From a virus, in IMG/VR virus record IMGVR_UViG_3300032116_000404, positions 1 through 44,478 of that record: DNA of 44,478 nt. The stretch is one strand, 5' to 3'. The notes beneath the pieces are model-generated. The model did no database searches, was not told the DNA's origin, and was given only the letters and a program-made list of their open reading frames with translations. A program made the position numbers and the translations under genes. How positions within the stretch are numbered: the first letter of the stretch is position 1; every line of letters starts with the position of its first letter. This document shows, piece after piece, positions 1 through 5,755 of the stretch.

Positions 1-29
1 CCCGCCTTAGCAACCTGGCAAAACTGAGT

Positions 30-91
30 TGTGCGTGTACGCGCACGCGTGTGCGCGCATCATACGCACGTGCATGCGCGCATCACGCACG
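30..91. repeat. Alternating purine/pyrimidine tract (Z-DNA-like)
   Basis: Bases 30-60 alternate pyrimidine and purine without a break, mostly GT, GC and AC steps. After one phase slip, 61-83 alternate again, and 84-91 after a second slip. The tract includes the self-complementary ATGCGCGCAT at 74-83. Such runs are known to favour left-handed DNA under negative supercoiling. That this happens here is inference. Confidence 0.6.
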
Positions 92-138
92 AGAGCACGC
101 GTGCTATTCGTGGGAGCCGCGACGCCCGAGCTGCTAGC

Positions 139-174
139 GTGCACCAGGTCGTGCACCAGGTCGTGCACCAGGTC
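139..174. repeat. Three perfect tandem 12-bp repeats
   Basis: The unit GTGCACCAGGTC occurs at 139-150, 151-162 and 163-174 without mismatch. Each unit contains the palindrome GTGCAC. No function can be assigned; it sits between the alternating tract and the iteron-like pair at 176-203. Confidence 0.85.
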
Positions 175-175
175 G

Positions 176-203
176 CGTGCCAATGTGTCACCGTGCCAAT
201 GTG
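176..203. repeat. Two 16-bp-spaced iteron-like motifs, inverted relative to the right end
   Basis: CGTGCCAATGTG occurs at 176-187 and 192-203, a 16-bp step. The 12 bases at 179-190 are the exact reverse complement of 44317-44328 inside the right-end 16-bp iteron array. A looser relative lies at 280-293. The shared core and spacing suggest one binding protein for both ends, which is inference. Confidence 0.6.
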
Positions 204-331
204 CAGCGGCCGGACGCGTGCATAATGGCACTGCGAGCTGTAGCCACCGAAGCGGTGCAATCAGCCATTCCGCTACCAAGCCAATCTGTCACCCGTTCCG
301 CTTAGCAATCTGGCAAGGCGCAACACGCCTT

Positions 332-400
332 AATCCCATTGACGTTGACTTGTGGTGGTCCCTAGAAGGGGACACCACGTCAAGTCAAAGGAATGGGATT
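332..400. repeat. 69-bp imperfect palindrome
   Basis: The outer arms AATCCCATT (332-340) and AATGGGATT (392-400) pair perfectly. Inside them TTGACTTG pairs with CAAGTCAA, then TGGTG with CACCA, then TCCC with GGGA, with small bulges and a short loop around CTAGAA. About 26 pairs form in total. There is no T-run on either side, so it is not a classical terminator. It could be a protein or packaging site, or a cruciform. Confidence 0.65.
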
Positions 401-512
401 TCGGTCAACTCCCAAGGTTTCATTCAAGTGTTTGATTATCCCTCGAAGTATTCCAAAGCTCATTACGCCACCATTGCAGTGTGCCGAAGCGCCCATTGCT
501 GGCGAAAAGACT

Positions 513-571
513 AAACATCTTGCGTGTTATGTGTGTTAGATAGTTTGATTAATCAAACATCTTCCGTGTTA
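513..571. repeat. 17-bp direct repeat flanking a perfect 16-bp palindrome
   Basis: AAACATCTTGCGTGTTA at 513-529 recurs at 555-571 with one change (G to C). The perfect palindrome GTTTGATTAATCAAAC lies at 543-558 and overlaps the start of the second copy. The arrangement resembles an operator upstream of the first early gene, but no known operator is recognised. Confidence 0.6.
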
Positions 572-636
572 GATTGTTTGAAAAATCGTGACTTGGCTTG
601 GCGTGGGCGCAAACGATGATAGCAAATCGGCAGGAT

Positions 637-672
637 AAGGCGCTTGACATGTTGGCGAAGGCGTGCCAATAG
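637..672 (+). promoter_or_regulatory. Candidate sigma70-type early promoter
   Basis: TTGACA at 644-649 is a perfect -35 box and lies 17 bp before CAATAG (667-672), a poor -10 match. It is 39 bp upstream of the first gene's ribosome binding site region. The 13 bases AAGGCGCTTGACA (637-649) recur exactly at 5667-5679, also ahead of a gene with an untranslated leader, which supports a promoter role. Confidence 0.35.
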
Positions 673-710
673 AGAGGCCACAGTGCATTTTGATAAAACG
701 GAGATACCAA

Positions 711-929
711 ATGATCGACGCCGCTGCCTCTGCCGAAATGACCGCCCGCAAGCGTGCCATGGATGAAGCGTACGCCACCACGCTGGAGATTGACGCGGCA
801 TGGCGCCGCGACTTCGCTGCCAAGCTCGCGGCGGCTGGCCATGCCGGCAGCTATGACTACGAATACAGCATCAAGCATGCCGAGAGCGCCGAAGCCGAAG
901 CCGCCGCAATCCGTGCTTCTCTCGCGTGA
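711..929 (+). CDS. Small early protein, 72 aa, unknown
   Basis: This is the first gene of the plus-strand early block. ATG 711 was chosen because CGGAG (699-703) sits seven bases before it; an in-frame ATG at 663 lacks a ribosome binding site. The product begins MIDAAASAEMTARKR and is rich in Ala, Glu and Arg. It is predicted largely helical, with no cysteines, signal peptide or membrane segment. I do not recognise a family. Its TGA stop is the first triplet of copy 1 of the recurring intercistronic element. Confidence 0.7.
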   Translation: MIDAAASAEMTARKRAMDEAYATTLEIDAAWRRDFAAKLAAAGHAGSYDYEYSIKHAESAEAEAAAIRASLA

Positions 930-995
930 CGTTCATACACTGCCGCGTGATGCGCGGCAGACATGAGCGCCACAGCTCACAACGGAGAACGGATC
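927..995 (+). promoter_or_regulatory. Structured intercistronic element, copy 1
   Basis: The element begins at the stop codon of the upstream gene. Stem 1 is CTGCCGCG (940-947) with CGCGGCAG (953-960). Stem 2 is GAGC (965-968) with GCTC (975-978) around GCCACA. The ribosome binding site GGAG (984-987) and ATG 996 follow. This is the reference member of a six-copy family in the early region. Confidence 0.8.
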
Positions 996-1187
996 ATGTG
1001 TTTTCAGCCTCGCAATCCCGCCGGCACGCGTTACGCCACGATGACGCGTGCACAGCTCGCGGCGGAGTATGAAGGACGGGTGGGTTACGATCCGTTCGCG
1101 GATGACGCACGCACCACGGAAGACGACGTGAGGGAGCTGCTGCGTCAGCTTGACGAAATGGCCGAAGAACTGGCGGAGGAAATGTGA
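996..1187 (+). CDS. Small acidic early protein, 63 aa, unknown
   Basis: ATG 996 is placed eight bases after GGAG (984-987). An in-frame ATG at 963 lies inside the structured element and has no ribosome binding site, so I reject it. The product begins MCFQPRNPAGTRYATMTRAQ and ends in a strongly acidic helix rich in Glu, Asp and Leu (residues about 40-63). No family is recognised. The tail of the gene carries GGAGGA, which serves the micro-gene starting two bases after its stop. Confidence 0.7.
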   Translation: MCFQPRNPAGTRYATMTRAQLAAEYEGRVGYDPFADDARTTEDDVRELLRQLDEMAEELAEEM

Positions 1188-1189
1188 CC

Positions 1190-1261
1190 ATGGGCGACCT
1201 GCCGGACTGGATCGCCTTCCCCTTGGTATGCGCCGCTATCTGGCTCATCCTTTCAATCTGA
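1190..1261 (+). CDS. 23-aa single-pass membrane micro-protein
   Basis: ATG 1190 follows GGAGGA (1175-1180) by nine bases and lies two bases after the previous stop, so it is probably translated by coupling. The peptide is a short acidic head (MGDLPDW) followed by about 16 hydrophobic residues (IAFPLVCAAIWLILSI) ending at the stop. That is the shape of a minimal inner-membrane anchor. Function is unknown. It could be a membrane-active early factor, or chance, but the strong ribosome binding site argues for translation. Confidence 0.5.
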   Translation: MGDLPDWIAFPLVCAAIWLILSI

Positions 1262-1277
1262 CAACGGAGAACACATC

Positions 1278-1679
1278 ATGCCCAAGCCTCTTTACCTCGA
1301 CATTGCCGATCGCGTGGCACAGCTCATCAATATGAACAAATCAACGGCCGTGGAATGGGGCGCCATTGGCGATAAATCGGCTGAGCTGGAAAAGCTCATC
1401 CGCGACCACATGCCGGGTGGGAGCGGTTTCGACAACGGAACCACGCTGGACGATGACGCAACGCGCGCCGACAAACTCGTCTTTCGCACCGCGTTTCACC
1501 ACATGGACGAGAGCGGCGGCTATGATGGTTGGACGGAACACACCGTCATCATCACGCCAGCTTTCGGCGGCTTCGATATTCGCGTGACCGGCCGCAACCG
1601 AAACGACATCAAGGCGTACATTGCCGACACGTTCCAGCATGCCTTGTCGGCGCCGGCAGGATGGGCAACGGCCGGCTAG
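1278..1679 (+). CDS. Hypothetical early protein, 133 aa
   Basis: ATG 1278 follows ACGGAG at 1264-1269. The product begins MPKPLYLDIADRVAQLIN. It has a helical N-terminal half (an AVEWGAIGDKSAELEKLI helix near residues 24-42) and a more beta-like C-terminal half with HTVIITPAFGGFDIRV near residues 88-103. No catalytic motif or membrane segment is seen and I do not recognise the family. It ends with TAG, followed directly by copy 2 of the intercistronic element. Confidence 0.75.
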   Translation: MPKPLYLDIADRVAQLINMNKSTAVEWGAIGDKSAELEKLIRDHMPGGSGFDNGTTLDDDATRADKLVFRTAFHHMDESGGYDGWTEHTVIITPAFGGFDIRVTGRNRNDIKAYIADTFQHALSAPAGWATAG

Positions 1680-1749
1680 TGACGTTCTGCATGGGGCCGG
1701 CATTGTCGGCCCCTAACAGAGCGCCACAGCTCGCAACGGAGAACGACCA
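1680..1749 (+). promoter_or_regulatory. Structured intercistronic element, copy 2 (GGGG subtype)
   Basis: It starts TGACGTTC like the other copies but carries a different stem: GGGGCCG (1693-1699) with CGGCCCC (1707-1713) around a 7-base loop. Stem 2 is GAGC (1719-1722) with GCTC (1729-1732). GGAG (1738-1741) and ATG 1750 follow. Confidence 0.8.
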
Positions 1750-2178
1750 ATGACCAGCTACACCGAAGCCGATTATCAGCGCGAACGCGCAATCTGCGAC
1801 AAGGCGCAAGCCTATTGGAAGGCGCACGCGTCCTACGACCGAAGCGGCGCATCCAGCATGACGGCAGAGCAAGCCGCGCATCCCGACTACGCCGCGTGCG
1901 ACAACGCCATGCGCGGCCGTGTGGAGGCCTGGGAGCTGCAGCGCGACAAGCCGGCGGTGTTCTTCGCTTACCTGGACGCCAAAGGCGAGCACGTCACCAC
2001 ATGGCTGGGTGACGTTATCGGTCGCGTGACGCGCCTTCGCCGATCCACGCACCGCACATGGAATGGCGCGAGGCACAGCATGTACCATGTGCACGTGACG
2101 GCTTTCGGCAAGCGCTACCACGGCAAGGGAAGCGGCCCCGGAATGTGCATCACGTTGCGCGCATTCAAGAGCAAGTGA
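1750..2178 (+). CDS. Hypothetical early protein, 142 aa
   Basis: It begins MTSYTEADYQRERAI with a helical, charged first half. A beta-rich second half has PAVFFAYLDAKGEHVTTW (about residues 68-85) and, near the C-terminus, MYHVHVTAFGKRYHGKGSG. The C-terminal part is basic and glycine-rich, which would suit nucleic acid binding, but this is inference. No named family is recognised. It lies between copies 2 and 3 of the structured element, and its TGA is the first triplet of copy 3. Confidence 0.75.
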   Translation: MTSYTEADYQRERAICDKAQAYWKAHASYDRSGASSMTAEQAAHPDYAACDNAMRGRVEAWELQRDKPAVFFAYLDAKGEHVTTWLGDVIGRVTRLRRSTHRTWNGARHSMYHVHVTAFGKRYHGKGSGPGMCITLRAFKSK

Positions 2179-2248
2179 CATTCACAAACTGGCGTGCTAC
2201 ATGTACGCCAGACGTGAGCGCCACAGCTCGAACACAGGAGAGAAGACA
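2176..2248 (+). promoter_or_regulatory. Structured intercistronic element, copy 3 (diverged stem)
   Basis: It starts TGACATTCA. Stem 1 is CTGGCGT (2189-2195) with ACGCCAG (2205-2211), extended by a G-U pair. Compared with copy 1, both arms have changed and pairing is kept. Stem 2 is GAGC (2216-2219) with GCTC (2226-2229). The strong ribosome binding site ACAGGAGAG and ATG 2249 follow. Confidence 0.8.
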
Positions 2249-2518
2249 ATGCTTGATTTCGTGTTGCACCTGTCGCGTGACGTGCCGGGGATGCGCAAGG
2301 CACGCGTCAGCTCGGAGCAGCCTGGAATGCACGTGCGGCCGGTTTCGACGGAAACGCGCAAGGCGTTGCCGTTCCAGTATCGCGCGGCTTTCGACCGCGC
2401 TAACGATACGTGGTGGCAGAACAAGCACGACACGTCAGACAACCCGCCGCTGTATCTCGAATTGCGTTCGGCGCGCGGCAAATACCTCAACACTGTGCAC
2501 GCCATTCCGGCGCGCTAA
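2249..2518 (+). CDS. Small hypothetical early protein, 89 aa
   Basis: ATG 2249 follows ACAGGAGAGAAGACA. An in-frame ATG at 2201 lies in the loop of the structured element and is unlikely to be used. The product begins MLDFVLHLSRDVPGMRKARV and includes a Trp-rich stretch (NDTWWQNKHD, about residues 52-61). It looks like a small soluble alpha/beta protein. No family is recognised. The next gene follows after 16 bases with its own GGAGAGAAGAC leader and no structured element. Confidence 0.7.
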   Translation: MLDFVLHLSRDVPGMRKARVSSEQPGMHVRPVSTETRKALPFQYRAAFDRANDTWWQNKHDTSDNPPLYLELRSARGKYLNTVHAIPAR

Positions 2519-2534
2519 CAACGGAGAGAAGACA

Positions 2535-2948
2535 ATGTGGAACTACAGCAAGAAAGAACATCAAGTCATTGCGCATGCATGGGCGCGCCTGGCCGAAGCG
2601 GCGGATACCCGCATGGGCGCCGGGTGGGAGCTGGCGTTGTACGTCAAGATGGAACGTGGATCGGGCGGCCCCAAAATCAGTTCGTTGTCGGCGCGCTTCC
2701 TGATCGCTCGTTCCGTGTTCGAGGGGATGCGAGAGCCGGACGCGCCGATTTCGTCCATTGGCGGTTTCCGTCATTCCATCATCCTGGCCCGCGTGTTCGG
2801 CGCCGACAATCGCGACCGCGGCACCCTCAACCCCCGCTGGACGGAATTTCTCGCGGCAATGCCGGCCGCTATCGAGGCGCATGACGCGTGCACCAAACGC
2901 GAGCACGACGCCAACATGGCCGAACTGCGAGCGATGAAGACCGCGTGA
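2535..2948 (+). CDS. Hypothetical early protein, 137 aa
   Basis: ATG 2535 follows CGGAGAGAAGACA. The same frame stays open upstream to 2058 but that part overlaps two genes and has no start signal. The product begins MWNYSKKEHQVIAHAWARLA, predicted helical, and later has GFRHSIILARVFGADNRDRG around residues 76-95. The C-terminus is a charged helix. No catalytic motif is obvious. Its TGA opens copy 4 of the element. Confidence 0.7.
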   Translation: MWNYSKKEHQVIAHAWARLAEAADTRMGAGWELALYVKMERGSGGPKISSLSARFLIARSVFEGMREPDAPISSIGGFRHSIILARVFGADNRDRGTLNPRWTEFLAAMPAAIEAHDACTKREHDANMAELRAMKTA

Positions 2949-3016
2949 CGTTCATACACTGCCGCGCACTGCGCGGCAGACATGAGCGCCACAGCTCGAC
3001 CACAGGAGAGAAGACA
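2946..3016 (+). promoter_or_regulatory. Structured intercistronic element, copy 4
   Basis: It starts TGACGTTCATACA. Stem 1 is CTGCCGCG (2959-2966) with CGCGGCAG (2972-2979), with one further C-G pair closing a 3-base loop. Stem 2 is GAGC (2984-2987) with GCTC (2994-2997). ACAGGAGAG and ATG 3017 follow. The loop differs from copies 1 and 6 while the stem is identical. Confidence 0.8.
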
Positions 3017-3445
3017 ATGCCCGAATTCATCATCAACGACGACAAGCCGTTGCGCGGCCTGTCTGACTTCGAACGCGGGTACATCGACGCCATGTTCTTT
3101 ACGAACGGCGACACGGGGGACGACGAAAGGCCATGGCTGTTGAATGAGCTTGGCACGCGCCGGCTCACGCGCAAGGCGCTGGTGCGCATCAAGGCCGATT
3201 GCGGCGCCTTCCTGGCCGCCTTCGTGTCGCCTGGACGCACTGTTGCTGAAGTCATCGCGGCGCAAGAGAACTACGACGAAGAACAAGCCGGCCGTGATTT
3301 CTGGTACACGCGGCAAGGCCATGGCGTCGGGTTCTGGTGCCGGGATGAACTGGCCGAAGCTGTCGGCGACGCTCTGTCGAGAGCCGCAAAGGCGCAAGGC
3401 GAAGCCTATGTGGAAACCTGGCGGGGCTGGATTTATTATCGGTGA
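3017..3445 (+). CDS. Hypothetical early protein, 142 aa
   Basis: ATG 3017 follows ACAGGAGAGAAGACA. The product begins MPEFIINDDKPLRGLSDFER. A region with FWYTRQGHGVGFWCRDEL (about residues 94-111) looks like a compact aromatic core. The C-terminus is helical and ends GWIYYR. It is acidic overall, with no signal or membrane segment. Similar short acidic proteins are common in phage early regions but I cannot assign a function. Its TGA opens copy 5 of the element. Confidence 0.75.
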   Translation: MPEFIINDDKPLRGLSDFERGYIDAMFFTNGDTGDDERPWLLNELGTRRLTRKALVRIKADCGAFLAAFVSPGRTVAEVIAAQENYDEEQAGRDFWYTRQGHGVGFWCRDELAEAVGDALSRAAKAQGEAYVETWRGWIYYR

Positions 3446-3514
3446 CGTTCTGCATGGGGCTGGCGTTGTCAGCCCCTAACAGAGCGCCCCTGCTCTAACA
3501 CAGGAGAGAAGACA
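3443..3514 (+). promoter_or_regulatory. Structured intercistronic element, copy 5 (GGGG subtype)
   Basis: Stem 1 is GGGGCTG (3456-3462) with CAGCCCC (3470-3476). Relative to copy 2 a C-G pair has become T-A through matched changes in both arms. Stem 2 is AGAGC (3481-3485) with GCTCT (3492-3496), whose loop changes from GCCACA to GCCCCT. ACAGGAGAG and ATG 3515 follow. Confidence 0.8.
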
Positions 3515-4261
3515 ATGCCCGCGATACGCCACCACACCACGCAGCAAGTGTTGCACGTGACGCATGGAAAAACTTTGTTCGGCGCCAACCTGCAAGGCGC
3601 CGACCTGCGAGGCGCCGACCTGCGAGACGCCGACCTGCAAGGCGCTGACCTGCAAGGCGCTGACCTGCAAGGCGCCGACCTGCAAAGCGCTAATCTGTAC
3701 GGCACCCACCTGCGCGACGCTAATTTGTACGGCGTCAACTTGCGAGAAGCCCACCTGCGCGACGCCCGTTTGCCAGGCGCCAACCTGCAAGGCGCCAACC
3801 TGCAAGGCACCAACCTGCAAGGCGCTAATCTGTACGGCGCCAACCTGCGGTACGCCGGCCTGCGGTTCGCCGACCTGCAAGACGCCAACCTGCAAGACGC
3901 CAACCTGCAAGACGCCAACCTGCGAGACGCCCACCTGCGACGCGCCGACCTGCGACGCGCCAACCTGCGAGACGCCCACCTGCAAGGCGCCAACCTGCGA
4001 GACGCCGACCTGCAAGGCGCCGACCTGTACGGCCACCACGTTGTGCGGGAAGTCGCTGTGTTGCGGCGTGCGGACGGCTACGAATTCCGCGCGTTCGAAA
4101 CGCTCGGCGGCCTGTTCATCCGCGCCGGTTGCCGCGCCAAGATGATCGAAGAATTCAGGGCGCACGTGGCGAAGTATTACCCCAAAACCGCCAAGGCCGC
4201 CGAAACCTTGGCGATCCTCGATTTCTGCGAGCAGCAAGCCGCGCGGGAGCCCTGGGCCTGA
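3515..4261 (+). CDS. Pentapeptide-repeat protein with C-terminal cap domain
   Basis: After a short leader (MPAIRHHTTQQVLHVTHG) the protein is an almost unbroken series of five-residue units of the A(D/N)LxG type from about residue 20 to 172. Such repeats form a right-handed quadrilateral beta-helix. A non-repeat C-terminal domain follows (about 173-248), with FRAFETLGGLFIRAGCR and a helical end. Repeat proteins of this class can mimic DNA and bind gyrase (Qnr, MfpA), but most phage members are uncharacterised, so gyrase binding is only a hypothesis. The central Leu/Phe position is mostly Leu. The fold is secure, the function is not. Confidence 0.85.
   Translation: MPAIRHHTTQQVLHVTHGKTLFGANLQGADLRGADLRDADLQGADLQGADLQGADLQSANLYGTHLRDANLYGVNLREAHLRDARLPGANLQGANLQGTNLQGANLYGANLRYAGLRFADLQDANLQDANLQDANLRDAHLRRADLRRANLRDAHLQGANLRDADLQGADLYGHHVVREVAVLRRADGYEFRAFETLGGLFIRAGCRAKMIEEFRAHVAKYYPKTAKAAETLAILDFCEQQAAREPWA
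3583..4030 (+). repeat. 15-bp coding minisatellite of the pentapeptide gene
   Basis: The DNA is a near-tandem series of 15-bp units of the form GACCTGCAAGGCGCC, about 30 in number. Variation is concentrated at the first and third codons. Because the unit is a multiple of three and lacks stops in most frames, other frames and the opposite strand stay open too. That produces false Cys/Thr/Pro-rich and Val/Gly/Gln-rich open frames. Confidence 0.85.
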
Positions 4262-4328
4262 CGTTCATACACTGCCGCGTGATGCGCGGCAGACATGAGC
4301 GCCACAGCTCGGACACAGGAGAGAAGAC
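4259..4328 (+). promoter_or_regulatory. Structured intercistronic element, copy 6
   Basis: Stem 1 is CTGCCGCG (4272-4279) with CGCGGCAG (4285-4292), the same hairpin including its loop as copy 1 more than 3 kb upstream. Stem 2 is GAGC (4297-4300) with GCTC (4307-4310). ACAGGAGAG and ATG 4329 follow. It starts with the TGA of the pentapeptide gene. Confidence 0.8.
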
Positions 4329-5084
4329 ATGAAGCGCCCCGAAATCATATTCGTGGGCATGGAAACGAGCGGCGCATTACGTCGCCGCTTCCAGGCCAAA
4401 GGATACGAGACGTACTCTGTGGACCTCCTGCCTTCCGAAGATGGCGGGGAGGAAACAACGTACACCCAAGACGGCATGCTTACGCTCGGCAAGCACTGGG
4501 TTGGCGACGTGTTCGGAACGCTCGAAAACATGTACGCATGCGATCTTTGGCCGGATGCCGCGGTGTTCCACCCGGATTGCACCTATCTCACCAACTCGGC
4601 TGAATGGGCGTACAAAGACCCCGATTTTGTGCGTTACCCCGAAGTTGGCTACCACCAGCGCGTCAAGCCCGGCACATTGACGGGCGCGGCCAGGCGAGCC
4701 GCCCGAGCTGCGGCCATGGATCAGTTCCGCCGCATCCTCGCCTTGCCGATCCGCGTCAAGGTTATCGAGAACCCGCGGGGCGCCTTGTCCCGCATCATGA
4801 AACCGACGCAGACCGTGCAGCCCTACGATTTCGGCGACGACGCCAGCAAGGCCACGTGCCTGTGGCTGCTCGGCAAGTACAACAACCCGTTGCCGCCGCT
4901 CCCCGTCAACCCGGCTAAGCGTGTGCCTGGCCGCATCGTCAATGGCGTTGAACGGTGGGCTAATCAGACTGACAGCGGGCAGAACCGGCTTTCACCGGGC
5001 GACGACCGCTGGAAAGACCGCGCCCGCACTTATCCCGGCATTGCGGACGCGCTGGCCGACTACATCGCCGAACAACTCAGCTAA
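4329..5084 (+). CDS. C5 DNA methyltransferase-like protein, phage type
   Basis: The N-terminus IIFVGMETSGALRRRF followed by GYETYSVDLLP matches the SAM-binding motif I layout of phage cytosine methyltransferase-like proteins. HPDCTYLTNS (about residues 81-90) corresponds to the catalytic PC loop, and KVIENPRGALSR (about 143-154) to the ENV/ENP motif. Later WANQTDSGQNRLSP is typical of this short family. The residue before the catalytic Cys is Asp instead of the usual Pro, so activity is uncertain. At 251 aa it has a reduced target-recognition part. It may methylate phage DNA against restriction, or be a non-catalytic relative. Confidence 0.65.
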   Translation: MKRPEIIFVGMETSGALRRRFQAKGYETYSVDLLPSEDGGEETTYTQDGMLTLGKHWVGDVFGTLENMYACDLWPDAAVFHPDCTYLTNSAEWAYKDPDFVRYPEVGYHQRVKPGTLTGAARRAARAAAMDQFRRILALPIRVKVIENPRGALSRIMKPTQTVQPYDFGDDASKATCLWLLGKYNNPLPPLPVNPAKRVPGRIVNGVERWANQTDSGQNRLSPGDDRWKDRARTYPGIADALADYIAEQLS

Positions 5085-5096
5085 CGGAGAGAAGAC

Positions 5097-5426
5097 ATGT
5101 ATTTTAAGATGATCGGAGAGCCGGCCAACAAGAGCTTGGCGAGCGCCGCGGAATACGGCCACGAGCTGAACCACGCTATCCGCCACATCGACACGCTCGT
5201 GGCTATGGAAGTCATGGGCGGCGGCCCCAACACTATCGCAATCTTCCCCTGTCTGAACGGCGGCAAGCAGATCGAAGCCGTACAGGCTACGGTCGATTTT
5301 CTGCAGCGCGCCGCCGAAGCGGCAAAGGACATGCACGCTTTCTTAACGGAGGCGTGCGAACATGCGCAGGCGTTCACAAAGCGCACCCCGACCGTCACCC
5401 CCATGCCCTTCAAGAAAGGCGGCTAG
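5097..5426 (+). CDS. Hypothetical protein, 109 aa
   Basis: ATG 5097 follows CGGAGAGAAGAC with no structured element, 12 bases after the preceding stop. The product begins MYFKMIGEPANKSLASAAEY. It is mostly helical, with alternating charged and small residues, and a short hydrophobic TIAIFPCLNGG segment near the middle. It ends in a basic KKGG tail. No family is recognised. The next gene begins two bases after its stop, so the two are probably co-translated. Confidence 0.7.
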   Translation: MYFKMIGEPANKSLASAAEYGHELNHAIRHIDTLVAMEVMGGGPNTIAIFPCLNGGKQIEAVQATVDFLQRAAEAAKDMHAFLTEACEHAQAFTKRTPTVTPMPFKKGG

Positions 5427-5428
5427 CC

Positions 5429-5677
5429 GTGCCCATAGTAACTTACTACATCATCGCGCACGTGCATTCCGACCCTGTGCAGCTCGGCAAGATTGCCAGG
5501 CTCATGCACGAGGGCGACATTCCCAAACTGTACGCCGACCGCGCCGCCGCGGTGACGGCTCTCGAAAACTACGGTTTGATGCGGACGCGGTATCGTGTAT
5601 GGGAAGTCACCCTGTCCGATGAACCTTTGACGCCTTACAGCGTTGACGTCGGCGGGCAGCGCGTAAAAGGCGCTTGA
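5429..5677 (+). CDS. Hypothetical protein, 82 aa, GTG start
   Basis: GTG 5429 lies two bases after the preceding TAG, with a weak AAAGG (5415-5419) upstream, so coupled translation is likely. No ATG occurs at a comparable place. The product begins (M)PIVTYYIIAHVHSDPVQLGK and looks like a small alpha/beta protein, with a helix around DRAAAVTALENYG. Its TGA stop is embedded in TTGACA of a candidate promoter (5674-5679). Confidence 0.65.
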   Translation: MPIVTYYIIAHVHSDPVQLGKIARLMHEGDIPKLYADRAAAVTALENYGLMRTRYRVWEVTLSDEPLTPYSVDVGGQRVKGA

Positions 5678-5703
5678 CAGCCTAACAAGTTATCGCGTAG
5701 CGT
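5667..5703 (+). promoter_or_regulatory. Candidate second early/middle promoter
   Basis: TTGACA (5674-5679) is preceded by AAGGCGC, giving the same 13 bases as at 637-649. A -10 box is weak: TAGCGT at 5698-5703 with an 18-bp spacer. It lies in a 78-base untranslated gap before the gene at 5756, the largest gap in this part of the plus strand. Confidence 0.35.
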
Positions 5704-5755
5704 GCCCGCGTTGAATACCCAACGGCCAGATGGCCACAACAACGGAGAATGCGAA

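Larger units (their letters stand above)
1..710. other. Gene-free left end, regulatory or terminal region
   Basis: I find no convincing gene here. The one long open frame (29-514) reads through low-complexity and palindromic DNA, has no ribosome binding site and gives a His/Cys/Arg-rich peptide that looks accidental. The stretch holds an alternating purine/pyrimidine tract, a triple 12-bp repeat, motifs related to the right-end iterons (7-20, 177-205, 280-293, 302-315, 619-632), a large imperfect palindrome, a direct repeat flanking a palindrome, and a possible promoter ahead of the first gene. I infer a control or replication region. Confidence 0.7.

Noticed and set aside
29-514. 161-aa plus-strand open frame at the left end
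   Set aside because: It runs through the alternating tract, the 12-bp repeats and the large palindrome, has no ribosome binding site, and gives an implausible Cys/Arg/His-rich peptide.
2058-2534. N-terminal extension of the 137-aa early protein
   Set aside because: It crosses two other genes and a structured element. ATG 2535 has the strong GGAGAGAAGAC leader.
3476-4237. Open frames on the minus strand and in a second plus frame (3564-4145) across the pentapeptide gene
   Set aside because: The 15-bp repeat keeps several frames open at once. The peptides are pure repeat artefacts, and the A(D/N)LxG frame has the leader, start signal and a non-repeat domain.
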